A stretch of DNA of 64,000 nt from Roseiarcus sp963835955. GTDB taxonomy: Bacteria; Pseudomonadota; Alphaproteobacteria; Rhizobiales; Beijerinckiaceae. The notes under the pieces are model-generated. The model worked only from the letters and a program-made list of their open reading frames with translations, ran no database searches and was not told where the DNA came from. The translations under genes were made by a program, and so were the position numbers. Below are positions 1 to 8,560 of the stretch, one piece after another; the stretch's first letter is position 1, and each line of letters starts with the position of its first letter. The stretch covers positions 62,001-126,000 of the forward strand of contig CAWIHZ010000004.1 in assembly GCA_963835955.1 (NCBI GenBank), in the 5' to 3' direction.

Positions 1-60
1 GCCGTTCGATCGGGCGAAGGAATGGGCCGCCGAAAGGCGCGGCGATGAGGAGGCAAAGCC

Positions 61-300
61 ATGGCGCATGTCGTCTATCGGATCGTCCAGCATGAGAACG
101 GCTGGGCCTACAGGGTCGGCGACGTCATTTCCGAGAGCTTCGCCACCAAAGAGCTTGCCCACGCCGCCGCCGTCAGGGCCGCGCGCGAGCAAAGAACCCC
201 GGGCGACACCGAGGCGATCGAATATGAGGACGAGGCGGGCCGCTGGCATGACGAAACCGCCAAGGGCGACGATCGCCCGGACGCCGAGGTCAAGGACTGA
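61..300 (+). CDS. small DUF2188-like protein
   Basis: A 79-residue protein with no signal peptide or membrane segment. The first 60 residues read like the DUF2188 fold: an N-terminal strand VVYRIVQHENGWAYRVGD, then an Ala/Arg-rich helix and a short acidic strand. DUF2188 proteins are small cytosolic proteins of unknown role. A good ribosome binding site (GAGGAGG, about 7 bases before the ATG) supports the start. The upstream 60 bases contain no complete gene and may hold the tail of one outside the window. The acidic, Asp-rich C-terminus looks disordered. Family assignment is from pattern only. Confidence 0.6.
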   Translation: MAHVVYRIVQHENGWAYRVGDVISESFATKELAHAAAVRAAREQRTPGDTEAIEYEDEAGRWHDETAKGDDRPDAEVKD

Positions 301-395
301 CGTCCTGGGCCGCTGGGTTGGCCGATATGCGCAAGCTCCAGCCGTTGCCCAAGTTTGCAGCAGCGGCCTTGTGGAAGCGGAAGGGGGCGATCGCG

Positions 396-782
396 GTGAC
401 CAAAACGGACCTCTCCGACGTCTACCGAGCCTACATCGCCTGCCTGAATAAGCAGGACTGGCCGAGGCTGGGTGAGTTCGTCGGTGAAGAAGTGCGTCAC
501 AACGGTCGGCGGATCGGGCTATCGGGCTACCGCGCGATGCTGGAAAGAGACTTTTCTCAAATTCCAGATCTTCATTTCAACATTCAACTGCTGATTTCCG
601 ATCCGCCGTATATCGCGAGCCGGCTCGGCTTCGACTGTGCGCCGAAGGCAAAGTTCCTCGGCCTTCCCGTAAACGGCAAGAGAGTTTCCTTCGCCGAAAA
701 CGCATTCTATGAATTTCGGGGAAGAAAGATCGATCAAGTGTGGTCCGTTATCGATAAGGCGGCGATCGAAGCTCAGCTTTAG
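396..782 (+). CDS. SnoaL-like / ester-cyclase family protein
   Basis: About 128 residues of the NTF2/SnoaL superfamily. The sequence runs from helix VYRAYIACLNKQDWPRLGEFV, through VRHNGRRIGLSGYRAMLERDF, to FAENAFYEFRGRKIDQVWSVID, the usual layout of the ester-cyclase subgroup (small alpha+beta barrel). Substrate is unknown. I chose the GTG at 396 rather than an ATG at 318: an AGGGGG Shine-Dalgarno sits about 8 bases upstream, and the extra 26 residues of the longer frame do not belong to the fold. Single gene, same strand as its neighbours, no obvious partner. Confidence 0.65.
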   Translation: MTKTDLSDVYRAYIACLNKQDWPRLGEFVGEEVRHNGRRIGLSGYRAMLERDFSQIPDLHFNIQLLISDPPYIASRLGFDCAPKAKFLGLPVNGKRVSFAENAFYEFRGRKIDQVWSVIDKAAIEAQL

Positions 783-879
783 CGCGAAAAATCTCCCGTA
801 TCGCGCTCCTCGGCGCTTGAGGCAGGATGGGCGAAAGCGCTGCCCGGTCGCCGTAATTTTCTGACAAGGGGTTCTTTCG

Positions 880-1734
880 ATGAAATCGGTGGTGGTCACG
901 GGCGTCTCGACCGGAATCGGCTGGGCTTGCGTAAAAGTGCTGATCGCGGGCGGATTCCGCGTCTTCGGCAGCGTGCGCAAGCAGGCGGACGCCGACCGGC
1001 TGTCGAAGGAATTCGGCGCCGACTTCACGCCGCTGATCTTCGATGTGACCGATGAGGCGGCGGTGGCCGCGGGCGCGCGCCAGGTCGAGGCCGCGCTCGG
1101 CGGCGAGACGCTGTTCGGGCTCGTCAACAACGCCGGGATCGCGGTCCCGGGACCTCTGCTCGACCTCGGGCTCGACGACTTCATGCGCCAGCTCGCCGTC
1201 AACCTCGCCGGCCCGCTGATTGTCGCGAAGGCTTTCGCGCCGCTGATCGGCGTCGACCGCTCGCGCAAAGGGCCGCCCGGGCGCATCGTGATGATCTCTT
1301 CCGTCGGCGGAAAGAACGCCATGCCGTTCAACGGCCCCTATAGCGCGTCGAAATTCGGGCTCGAAGGCATGTCGGAATCCTTGCGGCGCGAATTGATGAT
1401 CTTCGGCGTCGACGTCATCATCGTCGCGCCGGGCGCGGTGGCGACGCCGATCTGGGACAAGGCGGACGGCCTCGACGCAGCGCTTTTCGCCAATTCGCCA
1501 TACGCGACCGCGCTCGCCAAGATGAAACGCGCCATGATTTCCATGGGCAGGCAGGGCCTGCCGCCGGAGAGGATAGCCGAAGCGGTGAAGCGAGCGCTGA
1601 CTGCCTCCAAGCCGAAGACCCGGTACACGGTTACGCCCAATCCGGTCCAGAACCTGATCGCGGTCACGCTGCCGAAGCGAATCGTGGACGACTTGATCGC
1701 GCGCCGGCTGGGACTGAAGACCCCCGCCAATTGA
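880..1734 (+). CDS. short-chain dehydrogenase/reductase
   Basis: A 284-residue classical SDR, a cytosolic NAD(P)(H)-dependent oxidoreductase. Visible motifs are the cofactor glycine motif TGVSTGIG (residues 7-14), the NNAG motif near residue 88, the catalytic Ser in MISSVGG near 139, and the YxxxK pair in YSASK near 153. The PGAVATPIW segment after the catalytic helix is also typical. The last 60 residues form a C-terminal extension with basic helices (VTLPKRIVDDLIARRLG), as in SDRs acting on lipophilic or retinol-like substrates. Substrate cannot be read from sequence. Confidence 0.9.
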   Translation: MKSVVVTGVSTGIGWACVKVLIAGGFRVFGSVRKQADADRLSKEFGADFTPLIFDVTDEAAVAAGARQVEAALGGETLFGLVNNAGIAVPGPLLDLGLDDFMRQLAVNLAGPLIVAKAFAPLIGVDRSRKGPPGRIVMISSVGGKNAMPFNGPYSASKFGLEGMSESLRRELMIFGVDVIIVAPGAVATPIWDKADGLDAALFANSPYATALAKMKRAMISMGRQGLPPERIAEAVKRALTASKPKTRYTVTPNPVQNLIAVTLPKRIVDDLIARRLGLKTPAN

Positions 1735-1789
1735 CCTCCTCCCCCGCCAATGCGAGGAGGCCGGGCGAGAAGCAACCCCGAGGGGCGCG

Positions 1790-2791
1790 ATGAGCACGGA
1801 CGAGGTCGAAGTTCTGGGGCTGGGCAATTCGTTGGTCGACATTCTGGCCTACGCCGACGACGGCTATTTGAGCGCCCAGGACATGCTGAAGGGCGCGATG
1901 AACCTGATCGACGAGGATCGCGCCGAGGCGCTCTATGCCGCTCGCGTCGATCCGCGCGTGATCTCCGGCGGCTCGGCCGCCAACACCGTGGTCGGCGTCG
2001 CCTCGTTCGGGCTCAGGGCCGCCTATATCGGCAAGGTCAAGCGCGATCCGCTCGGCGAGGCCTTCGCGGCCGACATCCGCTCGACCGGCGTCGCGTTCTC
2101 GACTCCGCCGGCCGCGCACGGACCGGCGACCGGGCGCTGCTTCATCTATGTGACGCCTGACGGCGAGCGCACGATGAACACCTATCTCGGGGCGAGCAGC
2201 CATCTGTCGCCGCCGGACGTCGACGAGGCGCTGGTGCGCGCGGCGCGCGTCATTTATCTCGAAGGCTATATGTGGGACCGCCCGGAGGCCAAGTCGGCGT
2301 TCCAGAAGGCGGGGACGATCGCCCGCGACGCGGGCCATCGGGTCGCGCTGACCTTATCGGATTCGTTCTGCGTCGATCGCTTCCGCGGCGAATTCATCGA
2401 CCTCATGCGCTCAGGCGTGGTCGACACCATCTTCGCCAACACCGAAGAACTGCTTTCGCTCTACGAAACGCCGCACTTCGCCGAGGCGCTCGACGCCTTG
2501 CGGGCCGAAAACGTGCTTGGCGCCGTCACCCGCTCGGAAAAAGGCTGCATCATCGTCGACGGAGAGGCGACCTGGGAGGTTCCCGCCTTCCCGATCGCAA
2601 AACTCGTCGACACCACCGGCGCCGGCGACATGTTCGCCGCCGGCTTTCTGGCCGGCCTTGCGCGCGGCGCCGACATGACGACCTGCGGGCGGCTCGGCTG
2701 CCTGGCGGCGGCCGAAATCATCCAGCATCTCGGCGCGCGGCCGAATGTATGGCTCGGCGCGCTGGCGAAGGAGAAGGGGATCGCGTTCTAA
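1790..2791 (+). CDS. PfkB-family carbohydrate/nucleoside kinase (adenosine-kinase-like)
   Basis: A 333-residue ribokinase/PfkB-superfamily kinase. The N-terminal signature SGGSAANTVVGVASFG (about residues 60-75) and the C-terminal PfkB motif DTTGAGDMFAAGFLAGL (about 280-296), with catalytic Asp in GAGD, are both present. Alphaproteobacterial proteins of this shape, with the GNSLVDILA start, are usually named adenosine kinase, which phosphorylates adenosine or a sugar with ATP. The exact substrate is inferred. It follows the SDR gene by 55 bases on the same strand; start ATG supported by the conserved VLGLGNSLVD beginning. Confidence 0.85.
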   Translation: MSTDEVEVLGLGNSLVDILAYADDGYLSAQDMLKGAMNLIDEDRAEALYAARVDPRVISGGSAANTVVGVASFGLRAAYIGKVKRDPLGEAFAADIRSTGVAFSTPPAAHGPATGRCFIYVTPDGERTMNTYLGASSHLSPPDVDEALVRAARVIYLEGYMWDRPEAKSAFQKAGTIARDAGHRVALTLSDSFCVDRFRGEFIDLMRSGVVDTIFANTEELLSLYETPHFAEALDALRAENVLGAVTRSEKGCIIVDGEATWEVPAFPIAKLVDTTGAGDMFAAGFLAGLARGADMTTCGRLGCLAAAEIIQHLGARPNVWLGALAKEKGIAF

Positions 2792-2818
2792 GTCCGGCGT
2801 TCAGCGGTTCGCTCGCCG

Positions 2819-2962
2819 ATGAAGCAGGTTTCCCGCCGCCATCCGTTGCTCGCCGCGATCCTCGCGGCTTTGATCGTCCTGCGCCCGCTCGCCGCGCTTT
2901 ATCGCCAATTCGTTCTGAGAGACGGCCTTATCGGGCGAATGTCCTTCGGCCGCCTCGGCTAA
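2819..2962 (+). CDS. possible small single-span membrane protein
   Basis: A 47-codon frame starting MKQVSRRHPLLAAILAALIVL and ending in a TAA that overlaps the end of the opposing gene by four bases. It has a basic N-terminus followed by one hydrophobic stretch of about 14 residues, then a mixed C-terminus. There is no strong ribosome binding site and no recognised family. It is convergent with the gene at 2959-3540, so the overlap of stop codons could be chance. Listed because the basic-plus-hydrophobic layout resembles small membrane proteins; may be spurious. Confidence 0.25.
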   Translation: MKQVSRRHPLLAAILAALIVLRPLAALYRQFVLRDGLIGRMSFGRLG

Positions 2963-3540
2963 CCCGCCCTGCCGCTGTCGCGCTCGGCGATATAGCGCTT
3001 GAAGTCGCCCATCGAAGCGAATCGGAACGTCCCTTCCGTGGTCTCGGCCTCGATCGAACCGTCGGCGAAAATCATGTAGCTGGCCCCGCCCGAGGAATAA
3101 CGGCCTATCAGGGTGGGCGGCGCTTCGGGCGTCTCCAGAGCCGTCTCGATCTCTTCGAGCGAGGGCAGATGGCCGGCGCGATTTTCGTTGGCGGGCGTCT
3201 CTTCTTCCGCCGAGACCATCTCGTCGAGGCTCAGAGCCTCTTCAGCGCCGGCGGCGAAGGCTGGCTTGGGCGCGTCCGCATCGGGAGCCGTTCCTGCGGC
3301 CGTCTCGAGGAAATTTTCGATTCCTGGCGAGGGAGCGGGCCGCATCAGCCTGGCAAGGCCGTCGATCCGCCGGATCGTCAGACCGAGCGCGAAGGTCACG
3401 ACCGCGGCGCCGACCCCTACCGCTCCCGCCAGCGCGTAAAGGAGTCCATTGGGCAACGGAAGCAGGTTGAGACTTGCGTAACCGCTCGCCACGCCGGCGA
3501 CCAGAAGAACCAAACTCAAGACAAAAATCAGAATCGCCAT
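2959..3540 (-). CDS. hypothetical two-span membrane protein with cytosolic tail
   Basis: A 193-residue protein whose first 60 residues form two hydrophobic spans (AILIFVLSLVLLVAGVASGY and LLYALAGAVGVGAAVVTFALG). An acidic, low-complexity linker follows (about 80-135), then a compact tail with IGRYSSGGASYMIFADGSIEA and GTFRFASMGDFKRYIAERD. That tail is conserved in many Hyphomicrobiales proteins, where it looks like a small beta domain on the cytosolic side. Function unknown. The gene is convergent with the PfkB gene and lies in front of yggS on the same strand with a gap of about 90 bases. Confidence 0.6.
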   Translation of the reverse strand: MAILIFVLSLVLLVAGVASGYASLNLLPLPNGLLYALAGAVGVGAAVVTFALGLTIRRIDGLARLMRPAPSPGIENFLETAAGTAPDADAPKPAFAAGAEEALSLDEMVSAEEETPANENRAGHLPSLEEIETALETPEAPPTLIGRYSSGGASYMIFADGSIEAETTEGTFRFASMGDFKRYIAERDSGRAG

Positions 3541-3633
3541 CGCCCCACCAATGCTGACAATATGACCAAACCGCGACCGCCCGAAGGCTATAGCGCAATT
3601 ATGAACGCAGGGGCCGCACCGGAGGTTCCGAAG

Positions 3634-4356
3634 TCAGCGGCGCGAACCGAAGATCGCGCTGCCGACGCGCACGTAGGTCGCTCCGAGCTGCACCGCCAGC
3701 GGCCAATCGGCGCTCATGCCCATCGACAATTCCTCGATCCCGTTGCGCGCCGCGATCACGCCGAGCAGGGCGAAATGGGGCGAGGCCTGTTCGCCCAGAG
3801 GCGGAATGGCCATCAGCCCTGAGATCGTGAGGTCATACCGGTCCCGGCAGAGCGCCAGAAAAGCGTCCGCCGCCTCTGGCGCGACGCCGGCCTTCCGCGG
3901 CTCGGCGCCGGTGTTGATCTCGACGAAGAGACGCGGCGACTTGCCGATTTTCTGAATTTCGCGGGCGAGCGCGACGGCAATTCTTTCACGATCGACCGTC
4001 TCGATGACGTCGAAATTCTCCACCGCCTCGCGCGCCTTATTGCTCTGGAGCGGGCCGATCAGGTGAAGTTCGATCAGATGGCCCAAGAGGGCGGCGCGGG
4101 CCCTCAAACTTCTCCACTTAGGGATCGCCTCCTGCACCCGGTTCTCGCCGAAAAGCCGCTGCCCGCCGATGGCGATCGTCGGCCAGACTTCCTCGGCCGA
4201 AAATGTCTTGGAAACCGCGACCAGCTTGACCAATTCCGGCGCCCGGCCGCAATCGCGCGCCCGTCGCGCGATCAACTCTCTGAGCGCTAGGAGGCGAGCC
4301 GCCGCCCCCAGCGGGTCATCCGGGCGGGCGTCGTCCGCCAAGAGCGCCTCCTTCAA
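3634..4356 (-). CDS. YggS-family pyridoxal-phosphate homeostasis protein
   Basis: A 240-residue single-domain PLP-binding TIM barrel (YggS/PROSC). The PLP lysine lies in LVAVSKTF (about residues 44-51). Other family motifs visible are FGENRVQEA, HLIGPLQSNKAR, VEINTGAEPRKAG and the C-terminal LSMGMSADWPLAVQLGATYVRVGSAIFG. These proteins bind PLP and buffer its level rather than catalyse a known reaction. Full family length. Start chosen as annotated; the first 20 residues are variable in the family, so a later start is possible. Confidence 0.93.
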   Translation of the reverse strand: MKEALLADDARPDDPLGAAARLLALRELIARRARDCGRAPELVKLVAVSKTFSAEEVWPTIAIGGQRLFGENRVQEAIPKWRSLRARAALLGHLIELHLIGPLQSNKAREAVENFDVIETVDRERIAVALAREIQKIGKSPRLFVEINTGAEPRKAGVAPEAADAFLALCRDRYDLTISGLMAIPPLGEQASPHFALLGVIAARNGIEELSMGMSADWPLAVQLGATYVRVGSAIFGSRR

Positions 4357-4841
4357 GAGGTTTCGGCATCTTCAAAAATCCTCCGTTCAGGTAGCACATC
4401 CAATCTGCGCTTCCGACGTTTTTGTCGGTGGAAACAGGGCGGGCGAGCGTGCTTGTCCGGCCCGTGTTTTGGTCCACCCGCAAAGCGGGCTTACGCAAGG
4501 CGGAAAAGCGCAAACCCGAAGCCCTCGCGCAACGGAAAAGCGATCCTTCGAAGGTCCTGCACGAGGGGAGTCCATCCTCGCCTCGATGGAGCGCGCCGAC
4601 GCCTGGCTCGACGGTCAGAAGGCGTCGCGCGACCTGACGCTCGCGATCGCTCACGCGCCCTTCATCCGGACGGCGTTTGTTCTCTCGATCGAAGCCCGAT
4701 CGTTCTGGCGCGTCGACGTCGCGCCGTTTTTGCTTGCGAGATTGTATCAGCTAAGCCCCTATCAGGGCCGCTGGACTTTGGGTTCGCTCGGCGCGGCCGG
4801 GGAGGATCAATTCGCCCGCCCTTTGCCCCTCCAAACAGCGT

Positions 4842-4873
4842 GGGCCCCGACGCTCTGAGGCGGTGCGGGGCCC
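4842..4873 (+). terminator. GC-rich hairpin
   Basis: An 8-bp perfect stem GGGCCCCG / CGGGGCCC with a 16-base loop, followed by TGTTTCG. The stem is strong but the T-run is poor. It overlaps the stop of the unrecognised plus-strand frame 4586-4858. Confidence 0.35.
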
Positions 4874-5023
4874 TGTTTCGCATCTCACGAAACTTCTGGG
4901 AATTTGCAGATGATATCCCGGCGGAGGCAACGCTTGGCCTTCGCGCCCGCCGCCTCGGATGTACGTTTCAGTTTTTGTGTCAAGCGCCCTTCCACTCTGG
5001 CATTTGAGCGGCGACGGCGCTGC

Positions 5024-5054
5024 GACCCCAGACACGCTGGGGTCAGGCCTTTTT
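5024..5054 (+). terminator. rho-independent terminator (plus strand)
   Basis: Perfect 8-bp stem GACCCCAG / CTGGGGTC with loop ACACG, followed after AGGCC by five T residues (5050-5054). It has the right polarity for a plus-strand transcript, yet no confident plus-strand gene precedes it, and the malic enzyme gene just beyond reads the other way. Confidence 0.6.
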
Positions 5055-5241
5055 GTCCGGCGGAGTCATGGTTACCCCGACTTTCTGCCGCGCCCTAAAC
5101 CCTGCGGGCGCGACGTTTGCGTCGCCGAACTTCAGCTTGCCCTCTTTTGTGACGACGTAACGTCATCATGGCCCGAACATCGCCTCTGTCAAATGAATTT
5201 TCTTTCATTGTGGACAACAAGGGCATTGCGCATCGCAGCGC

Positions 5242-7521
5242 CTATTCGGCCGCCGCCTCGACCGCCGCGATCGCGGTCATGTTGACGATGCCGCGCGCGG
5301 TCACCGAGGGGGTGAGAACATGCGCGGGCTTTGCCGGCCCGATCAGAATCGGCCCGACCGGAAGCGCGTCGGCGATGACTTTGGTGAGCTGGAGCGCGGC
5401 GCTCGCGGCGTCGAGATTGGGGAAGATCAGCACATTGGCCTCGCCCTCGATGCGCGAGGCGGTGATCACCCGCTGGCGCGCGGTGAGCGACAGAGCTGTG
5501 TCGGCCTGCATCTCGCCGTCGACCTCGAGCTCGGGCGCGCGCTCGCCGATCAAGCGCAGGGCCTTGCGCATCTTGCGCGCCGAGGGCGTGTCGGCGGAGC
5601 CGAAGTCGGAATGCGAGATCAGCGCAATCTTCGGCTCGATGCCGAAGCGCCTGACGTGGTGGGCGCAGGCGACCGCCGTTTCGGCGATCTCTTCCGCGTC
5701 CGGATCGTAGCGCACATGGGTGTCGGCGAGGAAATAGACGCCCGACGAGGCGATGACCACCGACAGCGCCGAAAAATCCTTCACTCCCGGCGCGAGGCCG
5801 ACAATGTCGCGGATGTGATCGAGGCGGGAGGCGAAGCGTCCCTCGAGACCGCAGATCATCGCGTCGACCTCGCCGCGATAGAGCGCCAGCGCGCCGATGA
5901 TGCTGGGCGAGGTGCGCACCAGCGTGCGCGCCGCGTCCGGCGTCACGCCCTTGCGCTCGGCGACGTTGAGGTAGGTCGCGACGTAGTCGCGGTAGCGCGG
6001 ATCGTCCTCCGGGTCGACGATCTCGAAATCGACGCCCGGCCTGATGGTGAGGCCGAAGCGCTTGATGCGGTCCTTGACGACGTCAGGACGCCCGATCAGC
6101 ACTGGCTGCGCGATGCGTTCCTCGAGCACCACCTGCGCGGCGCGCAGCACCCGTTCGTCCTCGCCCTCGGCGTAGACGACGCGCTTCTCCGCCGCGCGCG
6201 CCTTGGCGAACAGCGGCCTCATGATGAAGCCGGATCGGTAGACGAAGCGGTTGAGCTGATCGGAATAGGCGCTGAAATCGGCGATCGGCCGGCGGGCGAC
6301 CCCGCTCTCCATCGCCGCGCGCGCGACCGCGGGCGCGATGCGCAGCATCAGGCGCGGATCGAACGGGCTCGGGATCAGCGAAGTCTTGCCGAACAGCGCG
6401 GTTTCGCCGCCGTAGGCGCGCGCGGCGACTTCCGAAGGCGTCTCGCGCGCCAGCGCGGCGATCGCGGTGACGGCGGCCTTTTTCATCGCCTCATTGATCT
6501 CGCTCGCGCCGGCGTCGAGCGCGCCGCGGAAAATATAGGGAAAGCACAGGACATTGTTGACCTGGTTGGGATAGTCGGAGCGGCCGGTGCAGATCATCGC
6601 GTCCGGCCGCGCTTGAAGCGCCTCCTCCGGCATGATCTCCGGCGTCGGATTGGCGAGCGCCATCACCAGCGGGTCGCGCGCCATGCGCTTGAGCATCTCG
6701 GGCTTCAGGACGCCGCCGGCCGAAAGGCCGATGAAGATGTCGGCGCCGTCGATGACCTGGCTCAGCGTGCGCGCGCTCGTTTCCTGGGCGTAGACCGCCT
6801 TCCAGCGGTCCATCAGCTTCTCGCGGCCCCTGTAGACGACGCCCTCGATGTCGCAGACGACGACGTTTTCGCGCCTGGCGCCGAGCGAAACGATGAGATT
6901 GAGGGAGGCGAGCGCCGCCGCGCCGGCCCCGGAGCACACGATTTTGACTTTGTCGATCGCCTTGCCGGTCAGTTCGAGCGCATTGACGATCGCCGCCGAG
7001 ACGATGATCGCGGTGCCGTGCTGATCGTCGTGGAACACGGGAATGCCCATGCGGGATTTCGCCTTCTCCTCGACCTCGAAACATTCCGGACCCTTGATGT
7101 CCTCGAGATTGATTCCGCCGAAGGTCGGCTCGAGCGCGACGATGATGTCGACCAGCTTATCGACATTCGTTTCCGCGACCTCGATGTCGAACACGTCGAT
7201 GCCGGCGAATTTCTTGAACAGGACCGCCTTGCCCTCCATTACCGGCTTGCCCGCCAGCGGACCGATCGCGCCGAGGCCCAGCACCGCGGTGCCATTGGTG
7301 AGAACCGCGACCAGATTCTGGCGTACAGTCAGCGTCGCCGCTTCTTTCGGATCGGCCGCGATCGCCTCGCATGCGAAAGCGACGCCGGGCGAGTAGGCGA
7401 GCGCCAGGTCGCGCTGGTTGGCGAGCGGCTTGGTGGCGACGACCTCGAGCTTGCCAGGCCGGGGCTCGCGGTGAAAATGCAGGGCGTCCGACTTGAGATC
7501 GGCCTCGCTCTCGATCGCCAT
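5242..7521 (-). CDS. maeB: NADP-dependent malic enzyme, MaeB type (malic domain + phosphotransacetylase domain)
   Basis: About 759 residues. It oxidatively decarboxylates malate to pyruvate with NADP in the cytosol, supplying NADPH and pyruvate. The N-terminal malic domain shows YSPGVAFACEAI, LGLGAIGPLAGKPVMEGK, INLEDIKGPECFEVE and GIPVFHDDQHGTAI. The NAD(P)-binding part shows SGAGAAALASLNL and the LANPTPEI and FPYIFRGALD segments. From about residue 430 a phosphotransacetylase-like domain follows (GEDERVLRAAQVVLEE, VLIGRP, and a closing GPILIGPAKPAHVL). In this enzyme class that domain has no known PTA activity and is thought to be regulatory. The start at 7521 has GGAGG six bases upstream; an ATG seven codons earlier lacks this. 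Confidence 0.93.
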   Translation of the reverse strand: MAIESEADLKSDALHFHREPRPGKLEVVATKPLANQRDLALAYSPGVAFACEAIAADPKEAATLTVRQNLVAVLTNGTAVLGLGAIGPLAGKPVMEGKAVLFKKFAGIDVFDIEVAETNVDKLVDIIVALEPTFGGINLEDIKGPECFEVEEKAKSRMGIPVFHDDQHGTAIIVSAAIVNALELTGKAIDKVKIVCSGAGAAALASLNLIVSLGARRENVVVCDIEGVVYRGREKLMDRWKAVYAQETSARTLSQVIDGADIFIGLSAGGVLKPEMLKRMARDPLVMALANPTPEIMPEEALQARPDAMICTGRSDYPNQVNNVLCFPYIFRGALDAGASEINEAMKKAAVTAIAALARETPSEVAARAYGGETALFGKTSLIPSPFDPRLMLRIAPAVARAAMESGVARRPIADFSAYSDQLNRFVYRSGFIMRPLFAKARAAEKRVVYAEGEDERVLRAAQVVLEERIAQPVLIGRPDVVKDRIKRFGLTIRPGVDFEIVDPEDDPRYRDYVATYLNVAERKGVTPDAARTLVRTSPSIIGALALYRGEVDAMICGLEGRFASRLDHIRDIVGLAPGVKDFSALSVVIASSGVYFLADTHVRYDPDAEEIAETAVACAHHVRRFGIEPKIALISHSDFGSADTPSARKMRKALRLIGERAPELEVDGEMQADTALSLTARQRVITASRIEGEANVLIFPNLDAASAALQLTKVIADALPVGPILIGPAKPAHVLTPSVTARGIVNMTAIAAVEAAAE

Positions 7522-7596
7522 TGCGCGCCTCCCGTCAATCAACGGGGCGTCGAGCGCGTCCCGAATTTCAGGGGCGGCGACGCGGCGCCGCCTCGT

Positions 7597-8358
7597 TCAT
7601 GTCCGTTTCGACGGGTTCAGGAACGCCTGCCACTGTTCGCGCGTGCCGTAGAAGACGTCGCGGTCGACGTTGCCGCCGATGCCCGGCAATTTGCCGTCGG
7701 ACTGGTATTGCCAGAACTGCCAGGCGCGCGATCCGTATTTGACCGCCGGGTGGTACTTGGTCGAGCGGACCCAGATCGGATAGTCGGAAAAGGCACCGTC
7801 CGAAAGGATCGCCTCGTAAAAATCGACGGTGGTGTAGATGATCGGCCGCTTGCCGTAGTGGCGCTCCATCTCGTCCAGCATCACCTTCATCTCGGCGGTG
7901 GCGCTCGCCTGATCGAGATGCCGGTGGCAGGTTTTCGAGGTCGGCGTCGCCTCGACGTCGAGCACCGGCGGCAGGGCGTCTTGCTCCACCGGCGCGTTCT
8001 GCTCGAAAAAGCTCATCTCCTCGAGCGGCGGCCGGCACCAGTAGACGAAATGGTAGGCGCCGTGAGGAACGCCCGCCGCCTTCGCGCCGTTCCAGTTGGC
8101 CTGGAAGCGCTCGTCGGCGTGGTCTCCGCCCTCGGTCGCCTTGATCCAGGCGAATTTGACCCCGCTTTCGGCGACCGCGTTCCAGTCGATGTTTCCCTGG
8201 AACTTCGAGACGTCGATGCCATGGATCGGGTAGTCCCTCGGCGTGGGATAATCGTCGCTGACGTCGAGCGGCCCGCCGCAGCCCGTCAGCATCGCCGCCA
8301 CCATGGTCGCGAGGCCCCATCCCAAAATACCGAAATTGATGCGATTATAGCCCAGCAT
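7597..8358 (-). CDS. GH25 muramidase, predicted lipoprotein
   Basis: A 253-residue glycoside hydrolase family 25 protein, expected to cut the beta-1,4 bond between MurNAc and GlcNAc in peptidoglycan. The N-terminus has a hydrophobic segment ending in the lipobox-like LTGC (Cys near residue 27), so it is likely exported and lipid-anchored. Domain motifs are HGIDVSKFQGNIDW, FAWIKATEGG, GAYHFVYW, the catalytic acidic pair in PVLDVEAT, PIIYTTVDFY and WQFWQYQSDGKLPGIGGNVDRDVF. Divergent from the polysaccharide deacetylase at 8561, about 200 bases away, so two wall-glycan enzymes face away from a shared promoter region. Confidence 0.9.
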   Translation of the reverse strand: MLGYNRINFGILGWGLATMVAAMLTGCGGPLDVSDDYPTPRDYPIHGIDVSKFQGNIDWNAVAESGVKFAWIKATEGGDHADERFQANWNGAKAAGVPHGAYHFVYWCRPPLEEMSFFEQNAPVEQDALPPVLDVEATPTSKTCHRHLDQASATAEMKVMLDEMERHYGKRPIIYTTVDFYEAILSDGAFSDYPIWVRSTKYHPAVKYGSRAWQFWQYQSDGKLPGIGGNVDRDVFYGTREQWQAFLNPSKRT

Positions 8359-8560
8359 GATCGGCCCGTCGTCGATGATCTCCGCGTCCGCTCCTAGTCA
8401 TCGCTCCAGAATGACGATGGGGCCCTCGCGGTTATCTGGCAAACTAAAGCGATCCAGGTAAAGCTTCGTTAACGCGCCGCCACGGCAATTCGGTCGCTTG
8501 ACGCCGCCGTCCGAAGCTTGCAATGACGGCGGCGTTTGACTCAAGTGACGGAAATTGTCA

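Larger units (their letters stand above)
4357..5241. other. 885-base interval with no convincing gene but two hairpins
   Basis: Several overlapping frames are open here because of the high GC content, but none has a recognisable family or a good ribosome binding site. The most protein-like is a 90-codon frame on the plus strand at 4586-4858 (MERADAWLDGQKASRDLTL...), which I do not recognise. A strong plus-strand terminator at 5024-5054 and a second hairpin at 4842-4873 imply that something is transcribed on the plus strand, either that frame or a noncoding RNA. Small hairpins also occur near 4414-4430 and 4479-4491. Confidence 0.4.

Noticed and set aside
5320..8397. 1025-codon plus-strand frame
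   Set aside because: Shadow opposite the malic enzyme and GH25 genes; typical of high-GC antisense frames.
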